A DNA stretch of 64,000 nt from Hominimerdicola alba 8 (GCF_000178155.2 NZ_ADKM02000062.1:205883-269882); one strand, 5' to 3'; shown: positions 1-9,169, counted from the first letter of the stretch. Program-made: numbers and translations. Notes: generated from the letters alone by a model not told the origin.

Positions 1-167
1 GCATTGACATTCCCGCCGAACCTCTCATTCCTTATCAGCGCCAGTGCATGGGCGATAAACGCCGTTTCCAGCGAATGTTCGCTGATATTCTCCTTGATGG
101 TGTTGCGCATCAGCGCCCAGCGGTTTATGTACTTCATACGCGAGATGACCGCAAAAAATCTGTCCAT
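1..167 (-). CDS. yfbR: 5'-deoxynucleotidase, YfbR-type HD phosphohydrolase (partial)
   Basis: The first 55 residues of a protein that runs off the left edge. The N-terminus contains [13 protein letters not shown], then [13 protein letters not shown] and FGGNVN, matching the start of YfbR, an HD-domain enzyme that dephosphorylates deoxynucleoside 5'-monophosphates in the cytosol. The visible His (EHS) is the first metal ligand; the HD pair would lie beyond the edge. The start ATG shares its A with the TAA stop of the upstream gene (TAATG), so the two are probably translationally coupled. An AGGTGG ribosome site lies 5 nt upstream. Confidence 0.85.
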   Translation of the reverse strand, partial: MDRFFAVISRMKYINRWALMRNTIKENISEHSLETAFIAHALALIRNERFGGNVN

Positions 168-850
168 TATTTTACCACCTCTATCTTGTTAAGCTCCTGT
201 ATCAGCACGCATACATACTTTGTCAGTTCAAGGTAAATGTTCGGGTCAACTTTCAGTTTCTTGTCCTCATGCTTTACAAGTTCAAAACTAGCTGAAGGGT
301 TTTCAAACAATTCTTTTACACTGTGATGATCCATTATCTTCTCTATAAGACTATTTAACTGTTCATTCTCTTCCTTCTTCTTTTCCTTCAATGTGATGTA
401 TTTCTCTATCATTGGTTTTAGTATATTTTTATCATTCTCCGAAGGCATAAACCGATAGTGTTCCCACTTTTTTCCATTAGTGATAATACCCTCGCCAAAT
501 GTCAATAAATGCCCAAGGAACTGTATACGGAACTTATCTTTATCTATTGATTTCTTTATTTCTTTGACTTCAACACAAAAACGTATCTTACTTTTCTCTG
601 TGTCTTTATCTTTTTTTGAATTATCATAATCAAGATCATTCCGCACTATCGCAATATCGGATACACCGCCGCATGTACCATAAACCGAGTCTTTCTTCAT
701 ACGATCAATAATAACAGGCTCATATCCGATGCAGTTTTCAAACAATTCGTCCAGATACATGAACACCAGTGCCTGCACACCGCTTTCCAGCGGAGCCGGA
801 GCTGTTCTATATGTTCTTCTGAGCAGTTCTTCATATTTCCTATAATTCAT
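167..850 (-). CDS. Uncharacterised protein with a PD-(D/E)XK nuclease-like core
   Basis: A soluble 227-residue protein with no signal peptide. Residues near SD(65)IAIV and CVE(94)VK(96)EIK have the spacing of a PD-(D/E)XK fold (Asp, then Glu-x-Lys in the next strand), as in HsdR-N-like and other nuclease-related proteins, followed by [17 protein letters not shown], which resembles the segment after that core in restriction-type N-terminal domains. The rest is a charged helical tail. I chose ATG at 850 because GGGAGG lies 6 nt upstream; a longer frame begins at 886 but runs through the upstream terminator. It overlaps yfbR by one base. No restriction or methylase partner is nearby, so function is unknown and nuclease activity is inference. 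Confidence 0.6.
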   Translation of the reverse strand: MNYRKYEELLRRTYRTAPAPLESGVQALVFMYLDELFENCIGYEPVIIDRMKKDSVYGTCGGVSDIAIVRNDLDYDNSKKDKDTEKSKIRFCVEVKEIKKSIDKDKFRIQFLGHLLTFGEGIITNGKKWEHYRFMPSENDKNILKPMIEKYITLKEKKKEENEQLNSLIEKIMDHHSVKELFENPSASFELVKHEDKKLKVDPNIYLELTKYVCVLIQELNKIEVVK

Positions 851-866
851 CTCTGACCTCCCAAAT

Positions 867-896
867 ACAAAAGAGCCGCGCATCAACGCGGCTCTT
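867..896 (-). terminator. Rho-independent terminator after fakA
   Basis: A perfect 10-bp inverted repeat (AAGAGCCGCG and its complement, 871-880/887-896) with a 6-nt loop. Read on the minus strand it is followed by TTTT. It sits directly after the fakA stop and before the PD-(D/E)XK gene. Confidence 0.85.
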
Positions 897-901
897 GTCT
901 G

Positions 902-2560
902 TCATTCTACCGATATGATATAGTAATAAACAGGCTGTCCGCCGTTTATCAGGTTTACATCAAGTCCCGAAAATTTCGTGCTTATCTGCTTGTACAGCGC
1001 CTCAGCCGCATCATCGGTGACATCAGCACCGTAAATTATGGTGATGTACGAACTGTCACCCTTTACCAGCTTCTTCGTCAGCTTGAAAGCCGCCTTAGCA
1101 AGGTCTTTCTCAACAAATGACAGCTTGCCGTTGTCCATCGCCAGTATCTCGCCCTGCTTGATATCTCTGCCCTCATAGTCCGAGTCCCTGGCGGCAAAGG
1201 TTATCTGTCCTGTTGAAACTCTCTCTATCGCCGCAGTCATCTCGATGCGGTTCGTGTTGAAGTCAGCTTCGGGGTCAAAAGCCAGCATAGCCGACATGCC
1301 CTGAGGTATCGTCCTTGTCTGCAATACGCATACCTTTCTGTCAGCCAGCTTGACAGCCTGTTCAGCCGCCATGATTATATTCTTGTTGTTTGGCAGAACA
1401 AACACCGTCTTTGCGGGACAGCTCATTATAGCCTCTAAAATATCCTGTGTAGATGGGTTCATGGTCTGACCGCCCTTGACCACGCAGTCAACGCCCACAT
1501 CTTTGAACAGCGCCTCAACGCCGTTTCCCGCCGCCACAGCCACAAAGCCGAAATCCTTCTCCTGCTCGGCAGGAACAAAAGTGCTCTTCGCCTTTTTCTG
1601 CTCCTTCTCGTGCTGTAACTTCATATTTTCAACCTTTGGGAAGTTTATATACCCGAACTCCAGACCCTTTTCGATAGCCTTGCCGGGATTGTTGGTGTGT
1701 ACATGTACCTTGATTATCTCGTCATCGTCCACCACCACAACACAGTCACCGATGGTTTCAAGATAAGCCCTCAGCTTGATGGGGTCATCGCAGTCAGGTT
1801 TCTTTGTTATCAGCATCTCGGTGCAGTAGGTGAAGTTTATCACCGCATCATACTGACCCACTACCGATGAGAAAGTATCAGTAGTGACAGCATCTTCAAC
1901 GTGGTTATGCTGGTTCTGTACAGCCGCCTGAACTGTCTGCTCGACTATCTCGCCGCCGTCAAAAACATCGCGCATAGCCTCGAATATTATCACAAGACCC
2001 ATGCCGCCCGCATCGACAACGCCCGCCTTAGCCAGCGCAGGCAGAAGTGTCGGGGTCTTGTCCAGCGTTTCACGCGCCTGAGTGCATATGTCAGCCATTA
2101 TCGCCCTTACATCATTGGTAGACCTCAGCGATGCCCTTGCCTTTTCAGCTGCCTCTCTCGCAACAGTCAGTATAGTGCCCTCAGTGGGCTTCATAACAGA
2201 CTTGTACGCGCCCTGAACGCCAAGTTCCAGTGAATTTACAAGGTCTTCCGCCGACATCTCGTTCTTGCCCGCAAGCCCTTTCGCAAAACCCCTGAATATC
2301 AGCGAAAGAATAACGCCCGAGTTGCCCCTTGCCCCCCTCAGCAGGCAAGAAGCCGCAGTGCTTGCAACAGTGCTGCAAGCCACGCTGTCTTCAAGGTTTT
2401 CAAGTTCAGCCACCGAGTTATTTATTGTCATGGACATGTTGGAACCTGTATCGCCGTCAGGCACAGGAAAAACGTTCAGTTCGTCCACCGATTTTTTCTT
2501 GTTTGTGATACTGTGCGCACCGCTGATGAATGCGCGGCGCAGCATATTTCCGTTTATCAC
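902..2560 (-). CDS. fakA: Fatty acid kinase catalytic subunit FakA (DhaL/YloV family)
   Basis: Kinase that phosphorylates exogenous fatty acids held by a FakB (DegV-type) partner, feeding acyl-phosphate into phospholipid synthesis in the cytoplasm. The 552-residue length and layout match the family: an N-terminal DhaL nucleotide-binding domain (about 1-200) with the metal-binding motif PDGDTGSN at 34-41 and RGARGNSG further on, a middle YloV-type linker region, and a C-terminal EDD/DegV-like domain (about 330-552). It lies 48 bp after the Asp23/Gls24 gene, the usual Firmicute pairing (yloU-yloV), and shares its promoter. No fakB is seen in the window. Confidence 0.93.
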   Translation of the reverse strand: MINGNMLRRAFISGAHSITNKKKSVDELNVFPVPDGDTGSNMSMTINNSVAELENLEDSVACSTVASTAASCLLRGARGNSGVILSLIFRGFAKGLAGKNEMSAEDLVNSLELGVQGAYKSVMKPTEGTILTVAREAAEKARASLRSTNDVRAIMADICTQARETLDKTPTLLPALAKAGVVDAGGMGLVIIFEAMRDVFDGGEIVEQTVQAAVQNQHNHVEDAVTTDTFSSVVGQYDAVINFTYCTEMLITKKPDCDDPIKLRAYLETIGDCVVVVDDDEIIKVHVHTNNPGKAIEKGLEFGYINFPKVENMKLQHEKEQKKAKSTFVPAEQEKDFGFVAVAAGNGVEALFKDVGVDCVVKGGQTMNPSTQDILEAIMSCPAKTVFVLPNNKNIIMAAEQAVKLADRKVCVLQTRTIPQGMSAMLAFDPEADFNTNRIEMTAAIERVSTGQITFAARDSDYEGRDIKQGEILAMDNGKLSFVEKDLAKAAFKLTKKLVKGDSSYITIIYGADVTDDAAEALYKQISTKFSGLDVNLINGGQPVYYYIISVE

Positions 2561-2608
2561 TGTTCTTTCCTCCTATATCATCTATGATCCGAAAGACTGT
2601 GCCATGAT

Positions 2609-2956
2609 TCAGTCTGTCATTTCATCAACATAAACGTTGACCGCCTTGACCGACACACCCGCTTCATTGGTCAGCGCATAATTGACTTTATGTATTATGC
2701 TGTCCACGATAGCGCCGACATTCACACCATAGGTGACAGTTATGTGCAGGTCAACCACCAGTTCATCTCCGTCCTGCGAAATGATAACGCCTTTGGTCGT
2801 ATTCTCTCTTTTCAGCATAGCGTAAACGCCTTGTTTTGCGCCGTATGCGTTAAGCCCCGCCACACCGAAGCAGTTTTCTGCCGTAGCAGAGATCAGTTGC
2901 CTTAAATAGCCTGTAGATATCCCGATAGTGCCGAGATGATTTTTTATCTTTATCAT
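2609..2956 (-). CDS. Asp23/Gls24 family envelope-stress protein (YloU-like)
   Basis: A 115-residue cytosolic protein of the Asp23/Gls24 family, recognised from ISTGYLRQLISATAENCFGV at the start and the VDLHITVTYGVNV core. Relatives associate with the membrane and affect cell-envelope homeostasis; the precise role is unclear. It is the first gene of a two-gene operon with fakA, an arrangement widely conserved in Firmicutes. AGGGAGG lies upstream of the ATG at 2956. Confidence 0.88.
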   Translation of the reverse strand: MIKIKNHLGTIGISTGYLRQLISATAENCFGVAGLNAYGAKQGVYAMLKRENTTKGVIISQDGDELVVDLHITVTYGVNVGAIVDSIIHKVNYALTNEAGVSVKAVNVYVDEMTD

Positions 2957-2996
2957 ACAAACGCCTCCCTTTATCAGCTTACGGTTATCAGTGACT

Positions 2997-3025
2997 ATTA
3001 TAGCACATTACAGCACATTTTTCAA
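2997..3025 (-). promoter_or_regulatory. Sigma-70 type promoter for the Asp23/fakA operon
   Basis: On the minus strand: TTGAAA (3020-3025), a 17-nt spacer and TATAAT (2997-3002), about 40 nt ahead of the Asp23/Gls24 start. Confidence 0.8.
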
Positions 3026-3301
3026 GGGTTTACACAAACTTTTCACGGAAATCGGTTTTCGCGAAATGCAGAGATACGCATAAGTGTAACGATGATAAAT
3101 AATGGCGCTAGGTGTATTTTCCCCGCCGCAGTCGGGGAAAAATACACAAAAATACAGCATGATGCGATATCCCTGCGGAACAGATCGGCTTTTTATTCGT
3201 CCGCTTTCCCACAAAACAGCTCCATACCGTAAACACCGCCCGCATATCCCCGCGAAGCTGCCAAATTTTAGTATATCACGAAAAAAGGTCACCCAAAATA
3301 C
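3026..3301. other. Intergenic region with one long hairpin
   Basis: No gene is supported here. The one structure is a 14-15 bp inverted repeat (3112-3125 with 3133-3147, GTGTATTTTCCCCG type, 7-nt loop) between the divergent Asp23 and cellulase promoters. It has no T-tract on either side, so it is not an ordinary terminator. Confidence 0.6.
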
Positions 3302-3330
3302 TTGAAATGCCGCGCCTGTTGTGCTATAAT
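3302..3330 (+). promoter_or_regulatory. Promoter of the dockerin cellulase
   Basis: TTGAAA (3302-3307), a 17-nt spacer and TATAAT (3325-3330) preceded by TGC (extended -10). The expected start near 3337 leaves a leader of about 290 nt, nearly all of it made of repeat elements. Confidence 0.8.
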
Positions 3331-3338
3331 ACAGTGTA

Positions 3339-3570
3339 GTTATCCTGCTGACACACCACAAAACAGCGTTTTATTGCAAACGACAAGTATTTCAGTACAT
3401 TCAGCGCTCACAGCCGCACGCATTCGGCACAGTAAATGCTGAGCACCGTGTCTGCGGGCGCTGAATGCAGAAATATAATAAATGTTTCGTTTACCATAAC
3501 AGTCAGTGACGGTGGTTTTCACCGAAAAGATGACCTGCCGTTATTTTAAGCGGTGTGCTGAAAGGATGAT
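3339..3570. repeat. Family B palindromic element (copy B1)
   Basis: Bounded by imperfect inverted ends: TTATCCTGCTGACACACC on the left and the complement-like GGTGTGCTGAAAGGATGA on the right. The ends match elements at 36231-36388 and 48538-48647. Copy B1 is longer than the others because a family C element (3372-3498) lies inside it. It begins at the predicted transcription start of the cellulase. Confidence 0.6.
3372..3498. repeat. Family C palindromic element (copy C1), nested in B1
   Basis: Imperfect palindrome of about 127 bp with ends TATTGCAAACGAC and CGTTTACCATA and internal arms ACATTCAGCGCTCACAGCC and GGGCGCTGAATGCAGAAATA. The arms match the 102-bp element at 58751-58852. Confidence 0.65.
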
Positions 3571-3627
3571 CTGCAATGTGATACTGCGCGGGCTTATCCC
3601 CCGCCGCCGAGTGAAAGGAGAAAATCT

Positions 3628-5634
3628 ATGAAAGTCACATTCAAAAGAATGCTGAGCCTTGCCGCAGCAGGTGCTATGACGCTCTCTGCGATGCCTGTAC
3701 TGACAGCTTCGGCAAAAGACGTGTCAAAAATGACACCCTTCGAGATAGCCGCCGATATGGGCGTGGGCTGGAATTTGGGCAACACACTGGATTCCCATGA
3801 CGGCACTAACCACAAGAGTCTGGGTCTTAATGCCGAAACTTACTGGGGCAACCCCAAGACCACAAAAGCGCTGATAGATGCTGTCAAGGCAAAGGGCTTC
3901 AACACTATCCGCGTACCTGTTACCTGGTATCCCCACGCTGATGCGAATTTCAATATCGACACCGCATGGATGGACCGCGTAAAAGAGGTCGTTGACTGGT
4001 GCATAGACGAAGATACCTACGTTATCCTCAATATCCACCACGAAGAGTGGAACACACCCACCAACGCCAATTACTCCGCCGCTTCAAAAGAACTGAAAGC
4101 ATTCTGGAAGCAGATAGCAAAAGAATTCGGCGGATATGACCGTCACCTGATATTCGAGGGCATGAACGAACCCCGCAACTACGGCGGCGCTCACGAATGG
4201 GACGGCGGCACAGCTGAGATGCGCGAAGTCATCAACAAGCTGAACAAGGATTTCGTAGATACCGTCAGGGCTACAGGCGGCAAGAACAGCGACCGCTGTC
4301 TTATGATACCCACTTATGCCGCAAGCAATACCTCTGCGGCGATGAAAGCACTTACTTTCCCTGATGACCCTAACCTGATGGTGTCGGTACACTGCTACTC
4401 GCCGTACAACTTCGCGCTGAACAACAAGGGCACTTCAACTTTCGGCAGTTCACAGCAAAGTGAACTTGACAGCGTATTCAGTGCGATAAACAGCACTTTC
4501 CTACAGAAAGGTCACGCTGTTGTCATCGGAGAATTCGGTGCGACCAACAAGGATAATGACAATGAGCGGGTAAAGTGGGCTGATGCTTTCGCGAAAAAGG
4601 CTAAAACTCTGGGACTGCCCATAGTGATCTGGGATAACGGCATAAAGTCATCTTCCGACCACGCTGAGGCTTTCGGTCTGATAAACAGAAAGACATGCGC
4701 ATGGAACGAGGCTTCTCTGCCGATGGTAAACAAGCTGATCGAAACCTATTACGGCACTCCCGCACCTTCTGCACCTGTTTCGGGCGACAGAGAAACTATC
4801 TACACAGGCAGCCTTTCTGCCAGCGAATGGACACCCTCAGAGGCAGTTGCATTTGACTTCTCAAAGATGACCGCAGGCAGCAGCATAGCAGTCACCTACG
4901 ACACAAACGGCGTTGCCCCCACACTGATATTGCAGGACGATGACCCCTGGAAAGTCTGGGCTAAGGTCGAGCCTTACTCGATCATGCTGAACGTTGCTTA
5001 CTACAGCTACAGCGATATCGCCGCAGCTTATGCAGAAGCATACAGGTCTGCCTACGGCAAAGACCCCTCAAAGCCACTCTACAACGCTTTCCAGATGTTC
5101 ATTTCTGCTGAGAACAACGGCACCGCAGGCGCAAGCAAGATAGAATTTATCCCTGCGCAGGCAGCTTCTTCAAAGGTAGATATAGCCGACTGCTACATCA
5201 CCCTATCAGAAAAGTCATACATCTATGACGGCACTCAGCACAAGCCCGAAGTAACCGTGACTTACCGTGACAGGATGCTTCACGCGGGCACAGATTACAC
5301 CGTTGCATACAAAGGCGGCACCGAGATAGGCAACGGCAGTGTGACCGTTACAGGCACAGGCGACTACACAGGCAAGACCACCATCTCATTTGCAGTTGAC
5401 CCCGCCGACATCAGCGGTTACAAGCTGGGCGATGTGAATTTCGACGGCAAGATAAATGTCACCGATATCACACTCACAGCAGCCCATGTAAAGGGCGTAA
5501 GTTCACTTAACGAGAACCGCCGCAAGGCAGCCGACATCAACGGCGACAACTCCATCAATGTTAGCGATATCTCCCGCATAGCAGCCCATGTCAAGAGCAT
5601 AAAATCGCTCCCCGACAAAACTATTGCAGGATAA
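3628..5634 (+). CDS. Secreted GH5 endoglucanase with accessory domains and dockerin
   Basis: Extracellular cellulase of 668 residues that should cleave internal beta-1,4-glucosidic bonds. Signal peptide 1-29 (cleavage after TASA). The GH5 domain spans about 33-375 and starts with GVGWNLGNTLD, typical of the GH5_4 side of the family. The acid/base Glu is E181 in MNEPR and the nucleophile is E302 in VIGEFG. Residues 385-515 look like a beta-sandwich carbohydrate-binding module with exposed Trp (DDDPWKVWAK). Residues 518-594 resemble a bacterial Ig-like YDG domain. The dockerin is 597-668, with two Ca-binding repeats (LGDVNFDGKINVTD and ADINGDNSINVSD). No cohesin gene is in the window, so the anchoring partner is unknown. 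It is monocistronic with its own promoter and terminator. Confidence 0.93.
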   Translation: MKVTFKRMLSLAAAGAMTLSAMPVLTASAKDVSKMTPFEIAADMGVGWNLGNTLDSHDGTNHKSLGLNAETYWGNPKTTKALIDAVKAKGFNTIRVPVTWYPHADANFNIDTAWMDRVKEVVDWCIDEDTYVILNIHHEEWNTPTNANYSAASKELKAFWKQIAKEFGGYDRHLIFEGMNEPRNYGGAHEWDGGTAEMREVINKLNKDFVDTVRATGGKNSDRCLMIPTYAASNTSAAMKALTFPDDPNLMVSVHCYSPYNFALNNKGTSTFGSSQQSELDSVFSAINSTFLQKGHAVVIGEFGATNKDNDNERVKWADAFAKKAKTLGLPIVIWDNGIKSSSDHAEAFGLINRKTCAWNEASLPMVNKLIETYYGTPAPSAPVSGDRETIYTGSLSASEWTPSEAVAFDFSKMTAGSSIAVTYDTNGVAPTLILQDDDPWKVWAKVEPYSIMLNVAYYSYSDIAAAYAEAYRSAYGKDPSKPLYNAFQMFISAENNGTAGASKIEFIPAQAASSKVDIADCYITLSEKSYIYDGTQHKPEVTVTYRDRMLHAGTDYTVAYKGGTEIGNGSVTVTGTGDYTGKTTISFAVDPADISGYKLGDVNFDGKINVTDITLTAAHVKGVSSLNENRRKAADINGDNSINVSDISRIAAHVKSIKSLPDKTIAG

Positions 5635-5645
5635 CATAACAACAG

Positions 5646-5679
5646 ATGCGCAGCCCCGAAAAGGCTGCGCATTTTTTTC
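5646..5679 (+). terminator. Terminator of the dockerin cellulase
   Basis: 10-bp stem ATGCGCAGCC (5646-5655 with 5663-5672) and a 7-nt loop, followed by a T7 run. Confidence 0.92.
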
Positions 5680-5847
5680 TTCTCCAGTGATTTCGGTATT
5701 GCGGTGTTTTAAAGGGTTGACTGCGTCATTGATTTGTCGCTTCGCAGGCGACCTCTTCCGATGAAAAATATGTTATCATATAGTCACAGTAAAGGAACAG
5801 CCCGAAAAAAGGCTGAACATGATACATATCTCTAAGGAGGAACTACT

Positions 5848-6489
5848 ATGAAAAACAACAGAAACGACCTCACAGAACTGGTTTTCATACTCGACCGCAG
5901 CGGTTCGATGTCGGGACTTGAAGCTGATACCATCGGCGGGTTCAACTCGCTGATAAAAGACCAGCGGCAGGCGGAGGGCAGGGCGCTGGTAACAACGGTA
6001 CTTTTTGACACCGAATTTATCTATGTTCACGACCGCGCAGACATCGGCACGATAGCCCCCATGACCGAACGTGACTACGTTCCGCGCGGCTGTACCGCAC
6101 TTCTCGATGCGGTAGGCAGGACTATCCGCCACATAGCAGGCATACACAAATATGCCCGCCCCGAAGATGTTCCCGCAAAGACCATATTCGTCATAACCAC
6201 CGACGGCATGGAGAATGCCAGCCGCGAATTCAGCTACAACAAGGTCAAAGCCCTCATCGAAAAGGAACAGAAGAAATACGGCTGGGAGTTCATATTCTTA
6301 GGCGCGAACATAGATGCCGCCGCCACCGCAGGGTCAATGGGCATCGAACACGCTTCAAACTACAAGGCAGACAAAAGCGGCACAAGACTGATGTACGGTG
6401 CGGTCAACAAAGCTGTCCGCTGTATGCGCAAATGCGCTCCCATGCCTGCTGACTGGAATGCCGAAATGGAAGAAGATGCCAAGCGCTGA
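5848..6489 (+). CDS. VWA-domain protein
   Basis: A 213-residue cytosolic von Willebrand factor A domain. The MIDAS metal site is clear: DRSGSM at residues 15-20, a Thr in the GCTALLDAV segment, and TTDGMEN for the last acidic ligand. Such single-domain VWA proteins bind partners through a divalent metal, often together with MoxR-type ATPases or tellurium-resistance-like proteins, but none is adjacent. AAGGAGG lies about 8 nt before the ATG. It is convergent with the DUF434 gene, only 3 bp away and with no terminator between. The binding partner cannot be named. Confidence 0.85.
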   Translation: MKNNRNDLTELVFILDRSGSMSGLEADTIGGFNSLIKDQRQAEGRALVTTVLFDTEFIYVHDRADIGTIAPMTERDYVPRGCTALLDAVGRTIRHIAGIHKYARPEDVPAKTIFVITTDGMENASREFSYNKVKALIEKEQKKYGWEFIFLGANIDAAATAGSMGIEHASNYKADKSGTRLMYGAVNKAVRCMRKCAPMPADWNAEMEEDAKR

Positions 6490-6492
6490 CAC

Positions 6493-7209
6493 TTATTCTC
6501 CGCAGATGTCAACAAGTCCGTAATCGCCTATCTTTCGCTCGATGACGCACTTTGTCAGGTCGAACCAGCGCCCGCATTCATCGAGAATGATAGCATCTGC
6601 CGTGACTACGAGCGGCTTTGTTTTCAATATAGCGTCAACGGGGTTCTCTATAAGCACCTCAAGTTCAAAGGTAAGTTCGCCGCAAACCTCAAAAATACGC
6701 TCTTTCAGCCGCCCCGAATTGGAAACGGGCGCGTCCAGATAGATGACAGCTTTCTTTATGCCGAGTTCGCCCAGCGTTTCGCACATTGCTTTTATGGCCA
6801 GGTCGGTCTGTTCTATCAGCCGATATGTGCCGTGAAGCCCCGCAAGATCTCTAACGGTGCCGTCCATACAGCGAAACAGCATCGACTGCGAATAGGCTAT
6901 CTCCAGTGTGATGACGGTGTTGAAGCCGTCGATATACAGCGTTTCGCCCGATAGTTCGTCTGCGCCGACCTCTTTAGCCTTTCGCTTAGCAATATTCTCC
7001 TGCGGCGATACCACCCGCGCCAGTGCCAGTCTCTGCCGCTCGCTCAGCAGATAGTGATTTCCCACAAAAGTTGTCACGCTTTTCACGGGGTAGCCCCTGT
7101 CCAGCAGGAAACCGACTTCCTCAGCCGCCTTGCGCAGAATGACCTGCGCCTTTTCCGAAAAATCCCGCTCATCGGTCGGCATAAAGCCGCGCTTTGCCTG
7201 TTTTGCCAT
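6493..7209 (-). CDS. DUF434 domain-containing protein
   Basis: A 238-residue protein of the DUF434 family. It has the family start RGFMPTDERDFSEKA, then FLLDRGYPVKS and VGNHYLLSERQRLALAR (about 10-75), followed by a second conserved region with LYIDGFNTVITLE and VIYLDAPVSNSGRLKE, an acidic nuclease-like (PIN or NYN-type) pattern. The biochemical role is not established. GAGGTGATGAT precedes the ATG. It lies 9 bp after a DUF1653 gene and is probably co-transcribed with it. Confidence 0.82.
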   Translation of the reverse strand: MAKQAKRGFMPTDERDFSEKAQVILRKAAEEVGFLLDRGYPVKSVTTFVGNHYLLSERQRLALARVVSPQENIAKRKAKEVGADELSGETLYIDGFNTVITLEIAYSQSMLFRCMDGTVRDLAGLHGTYRLIEQTDLAIKAMCETLGELGIKKAVIYLDAPVSNSGRLKERIFEVCGELTFELEVLIENPVDAILKTKPLVVTADAIILDECGRWFDLTKCVIERKIGDYGLVDICGE

Positions 7210-7218
7210 ATCATCACC

Positions 7219-7434
7219 TCATATCTTCTCAAACCTGCACCTGCCGCCCACATCTTCGTTCCACATCTCGGCGGGACGTACCCACACGCCGCCCTCGCCG
7301 TAAAGTGCGCGATAGACCACCACAGGTTCCAGCGTTTCGGAATGTTTCGCCACGCAGATGACCTCATACTCGTTTCCCTTATAATGGCGGTATCTGCCCG
7401 CAGGTATCGCCTGTACAGCTTCTTCAAATGTCAT
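7219..7434 (-). CDS. DUF1653 domain-containing protein
   Basis: A 71-residue protein whose core GRYRHYKGNEYEVICVAKHS, then VVYRALYG and VWVRPAEMW, is the DUF1653 signature, a small beta-barrel-like domain of unknown function often annotated near nucleotide or RNA metabolism genes. GGAG lies 8 nt upstream of the ATG. It is followed by the DUF434 gene in the same direction. Confidence 0.85.
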   Translation of the reverse strand: MTFEEAVQAIPAGRYRHYKGNEYEVICVAKHSETLEPVVVYRALYGEGGVWVRPAEMWNEDVGGRCRFEKI

Positions 7435-7448
7435 ATTTATCTCCTTTC

Positions 7449-7481
7449 ACAAAAAGACCCCCGACATGCGCCGAGGGTCTT
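7449..7481 (-). terminator. Terminator after the Cache/GGDEF gene
   Basis: AAGACCC and GGGTCTT arms (7454-7460/7475-7481) with further CG pairing inside. On the minus strand it ends in a T5 run. Confidence 0.8.
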
Positions 7482-7499
7482 GATATTGAACTTACTTTA

Positions 7500-9089
7500 T
7501 CACATCTCGCGGTAATCTATCATGCCGTAAGTAGCTTCGCCTGTTCTGTTGGTCATATCCTTAAGTGCAGATACTACAGATGTATCAGCCGCACTGCTCC
7601 TCTTGATGACCGCTATCTTGAACTTAGGATAGATAGCACCCATGTTATCGATCTTCTCAGGTACCATCAGCTGTCTGAACGCTGTGTTTACATCGTTGAG
7701 CACCTGTTCGGGTGCGGGCTGACCGTTCTCGGTGGGTATCATGACCACGAACTCGTCCGAACCTGTACGGTATACTGCCCTGTCAGGGAAGATATCGTTG
7801 AGAGTTTCAACAGTTCTTACCAGCAGTCTGTCGCCTGCGTCGTTGCCGTATCTGGTATTTATCTCACTGAATCCCAGAATGTTGAACATCATGAAGTAGC
7901 ATGGCTTATCAGCACTTACATCTGACTTTTCCATATCCATCGAGAAAGATACACGGTTGTTGGCATTTGTAAGCACATCCTTGAACATCGCTGTGTTCAG
8001 CGACTGTCTTGTCTGTGCGTTCTTTGCGATGGTGGATACCAGCTTCTGGTTGATCCTTTCCTGACGCTTGTTGATGAAGAAGAATACTGTTGTCAGCACG
8101 ATGATGATCGCACCGAATGCACCCAGGAACACTCTCATGGCGTATGTCAGCGAATAGATATCCGACTTTGCAACGTTTACGGTAAACAGCCAGTCATACT
8201 TGGCTATGTACACGTAGCTGGCAACATAGTCCTTGCCGCCGTCAGTGTACTCTATCTTACCTGTAGCGTCCGTATTTGTCGCACCGTACTTCTCGCACAG
8301 CTTTTTCAGTTCATCTACCTCGATAGGAACATCGATCTTTCCCTTATCCTGACCGTTAAACAGTATGTTGCCGCTGTCCGCCTTGATCATATAGTAGAAT
8401 GCGTTTGTCAGCGCCGACTGTGCCTGCTTTGCCTTGACTTCCTTATCAGCGGCGTTTTTGTTCGCACCCGATATCCTGTCCAGAGTGGTTATCAGACCAT
8501 CTGTTTCGATACCGATACCGACCAGACCGATAGGCTTGCCGAGCGAATCGTATACGGCTTTGTACATCGAAATTACCTGTTTATCGGAAGCGGGCGATCT
8601 CATGATACCGCCGTTGTAGACCTGCTTACCGCTGTTTTTAATGGCTTCCTGCAACAGGATAAGTTCATCGCCGCTTCTGGTGGGCTTGCCTATAGCACCC
8701 ATCATGGTAGAGTGGACAAGCACTGTGGTATCCCACTTTGAAATATACAGACCCTCGATATAAGGTATATCAAGGTGGAAATCTCTTGCCAGCTTTTGTG
8801 CCGCCTGAAGTTTTTCCTCGTTTTCGGGATCCTCCAGCAGTTCAGTGACCTGTGCCGCCCTGCTGAAGTCCTTCAGCTGTCTTTCAGACACCTCAACGTA
8901 GTTCAGTATTACCTGCGCACGCTCTTCGGTGGTCATATTCAGGTGGGCATCAGAATTTGCCCTCGTCCTCGAACTGATTATATTTGTTATCGTCAGTACC
9001 AGACCCAGCATGATTATCAGCTGGAATATAAGTACCAGATTAAGGGATATGCCGCCCTTCTTCTTTTCCTTCTTTTTTGCCTTAGCCAT
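7500..9089 (-). CDS. Membrane Cache-domain protein with GGDEF-like output domain
   Basis: A 529-residue inner-membrane sensor. A Lys-rich start is followed by a membrane helix (about 15-38), an extracellular dCache-type ligand domain (about 40-310), a second helix (about 316-340) and a cytosolic GGDEF domain (about 365-529). Its signature is GSDEF in YRTGSDEFVV, close to the active GGDEF, but the first metal-binding Asp of the usual DxDxFKxxND region is replaced (FNILGFSEINTRYGND). Cyclic-di-GMP synthesis is therefore doubtful and the domain may act as a receptor or scaffold. Monocistronic, with its own terminator. The ribosome site is weak (AAAGGG about 14 nt upstream of ATG). Confidence 0.85.
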   Translation of the reverse strand: MAKAKKKEKKKGGISLNLVLIFQLIIMLGLVLTITNIISSRTRANSDAHLNMTTEERAQVILNYVEVSERQLKDFSRAAQVTELLEDPENEEKLQAAQKLARDFHLDIPYIEGLYISKWDTTVLVHSTMMGAIGKPTRSGDELILLQEAIKNSGKQVYNGGIMRSPASDKQVISMYKAVYDSLGKPIGLVGIGIETDGLITTLDRISGANKNAADKEVKAKQAQSALTNAFYYMIKADSGNILFNGQDKGKIDVPIEVDELKKLCEKYGATNTDATGKIEYTDGGKDYVASYVYIAKYDWLFTVNVAKSDIYSLTYAMRVFLGAFGAIIIVLTTVFFFINKRQERINQKLVSTIAKNAQTRQSLNTAMFKDVLTNANNRVSFSMDMEKSDVSADKPCYFMMFNILGFSEINTRYGNDAGDRLLVRTVETLNDIFPDRAVYRTGSDEFVVMIPTENGQPAPEQVLNDVNTAFRQLMVPEKIDNMGAIYPKFKIAVIKRSSAADTSVVSALKDMTNRTGEATYGMIDYREM

Positions 9090-9169
9090 ATCTTAAAACT
9101 ACCCTTTCTCTGACCGCATGGATATCTGCGGTTTATTTTGCTTCATATGTTCTGAAACGCTTGCAGTGA

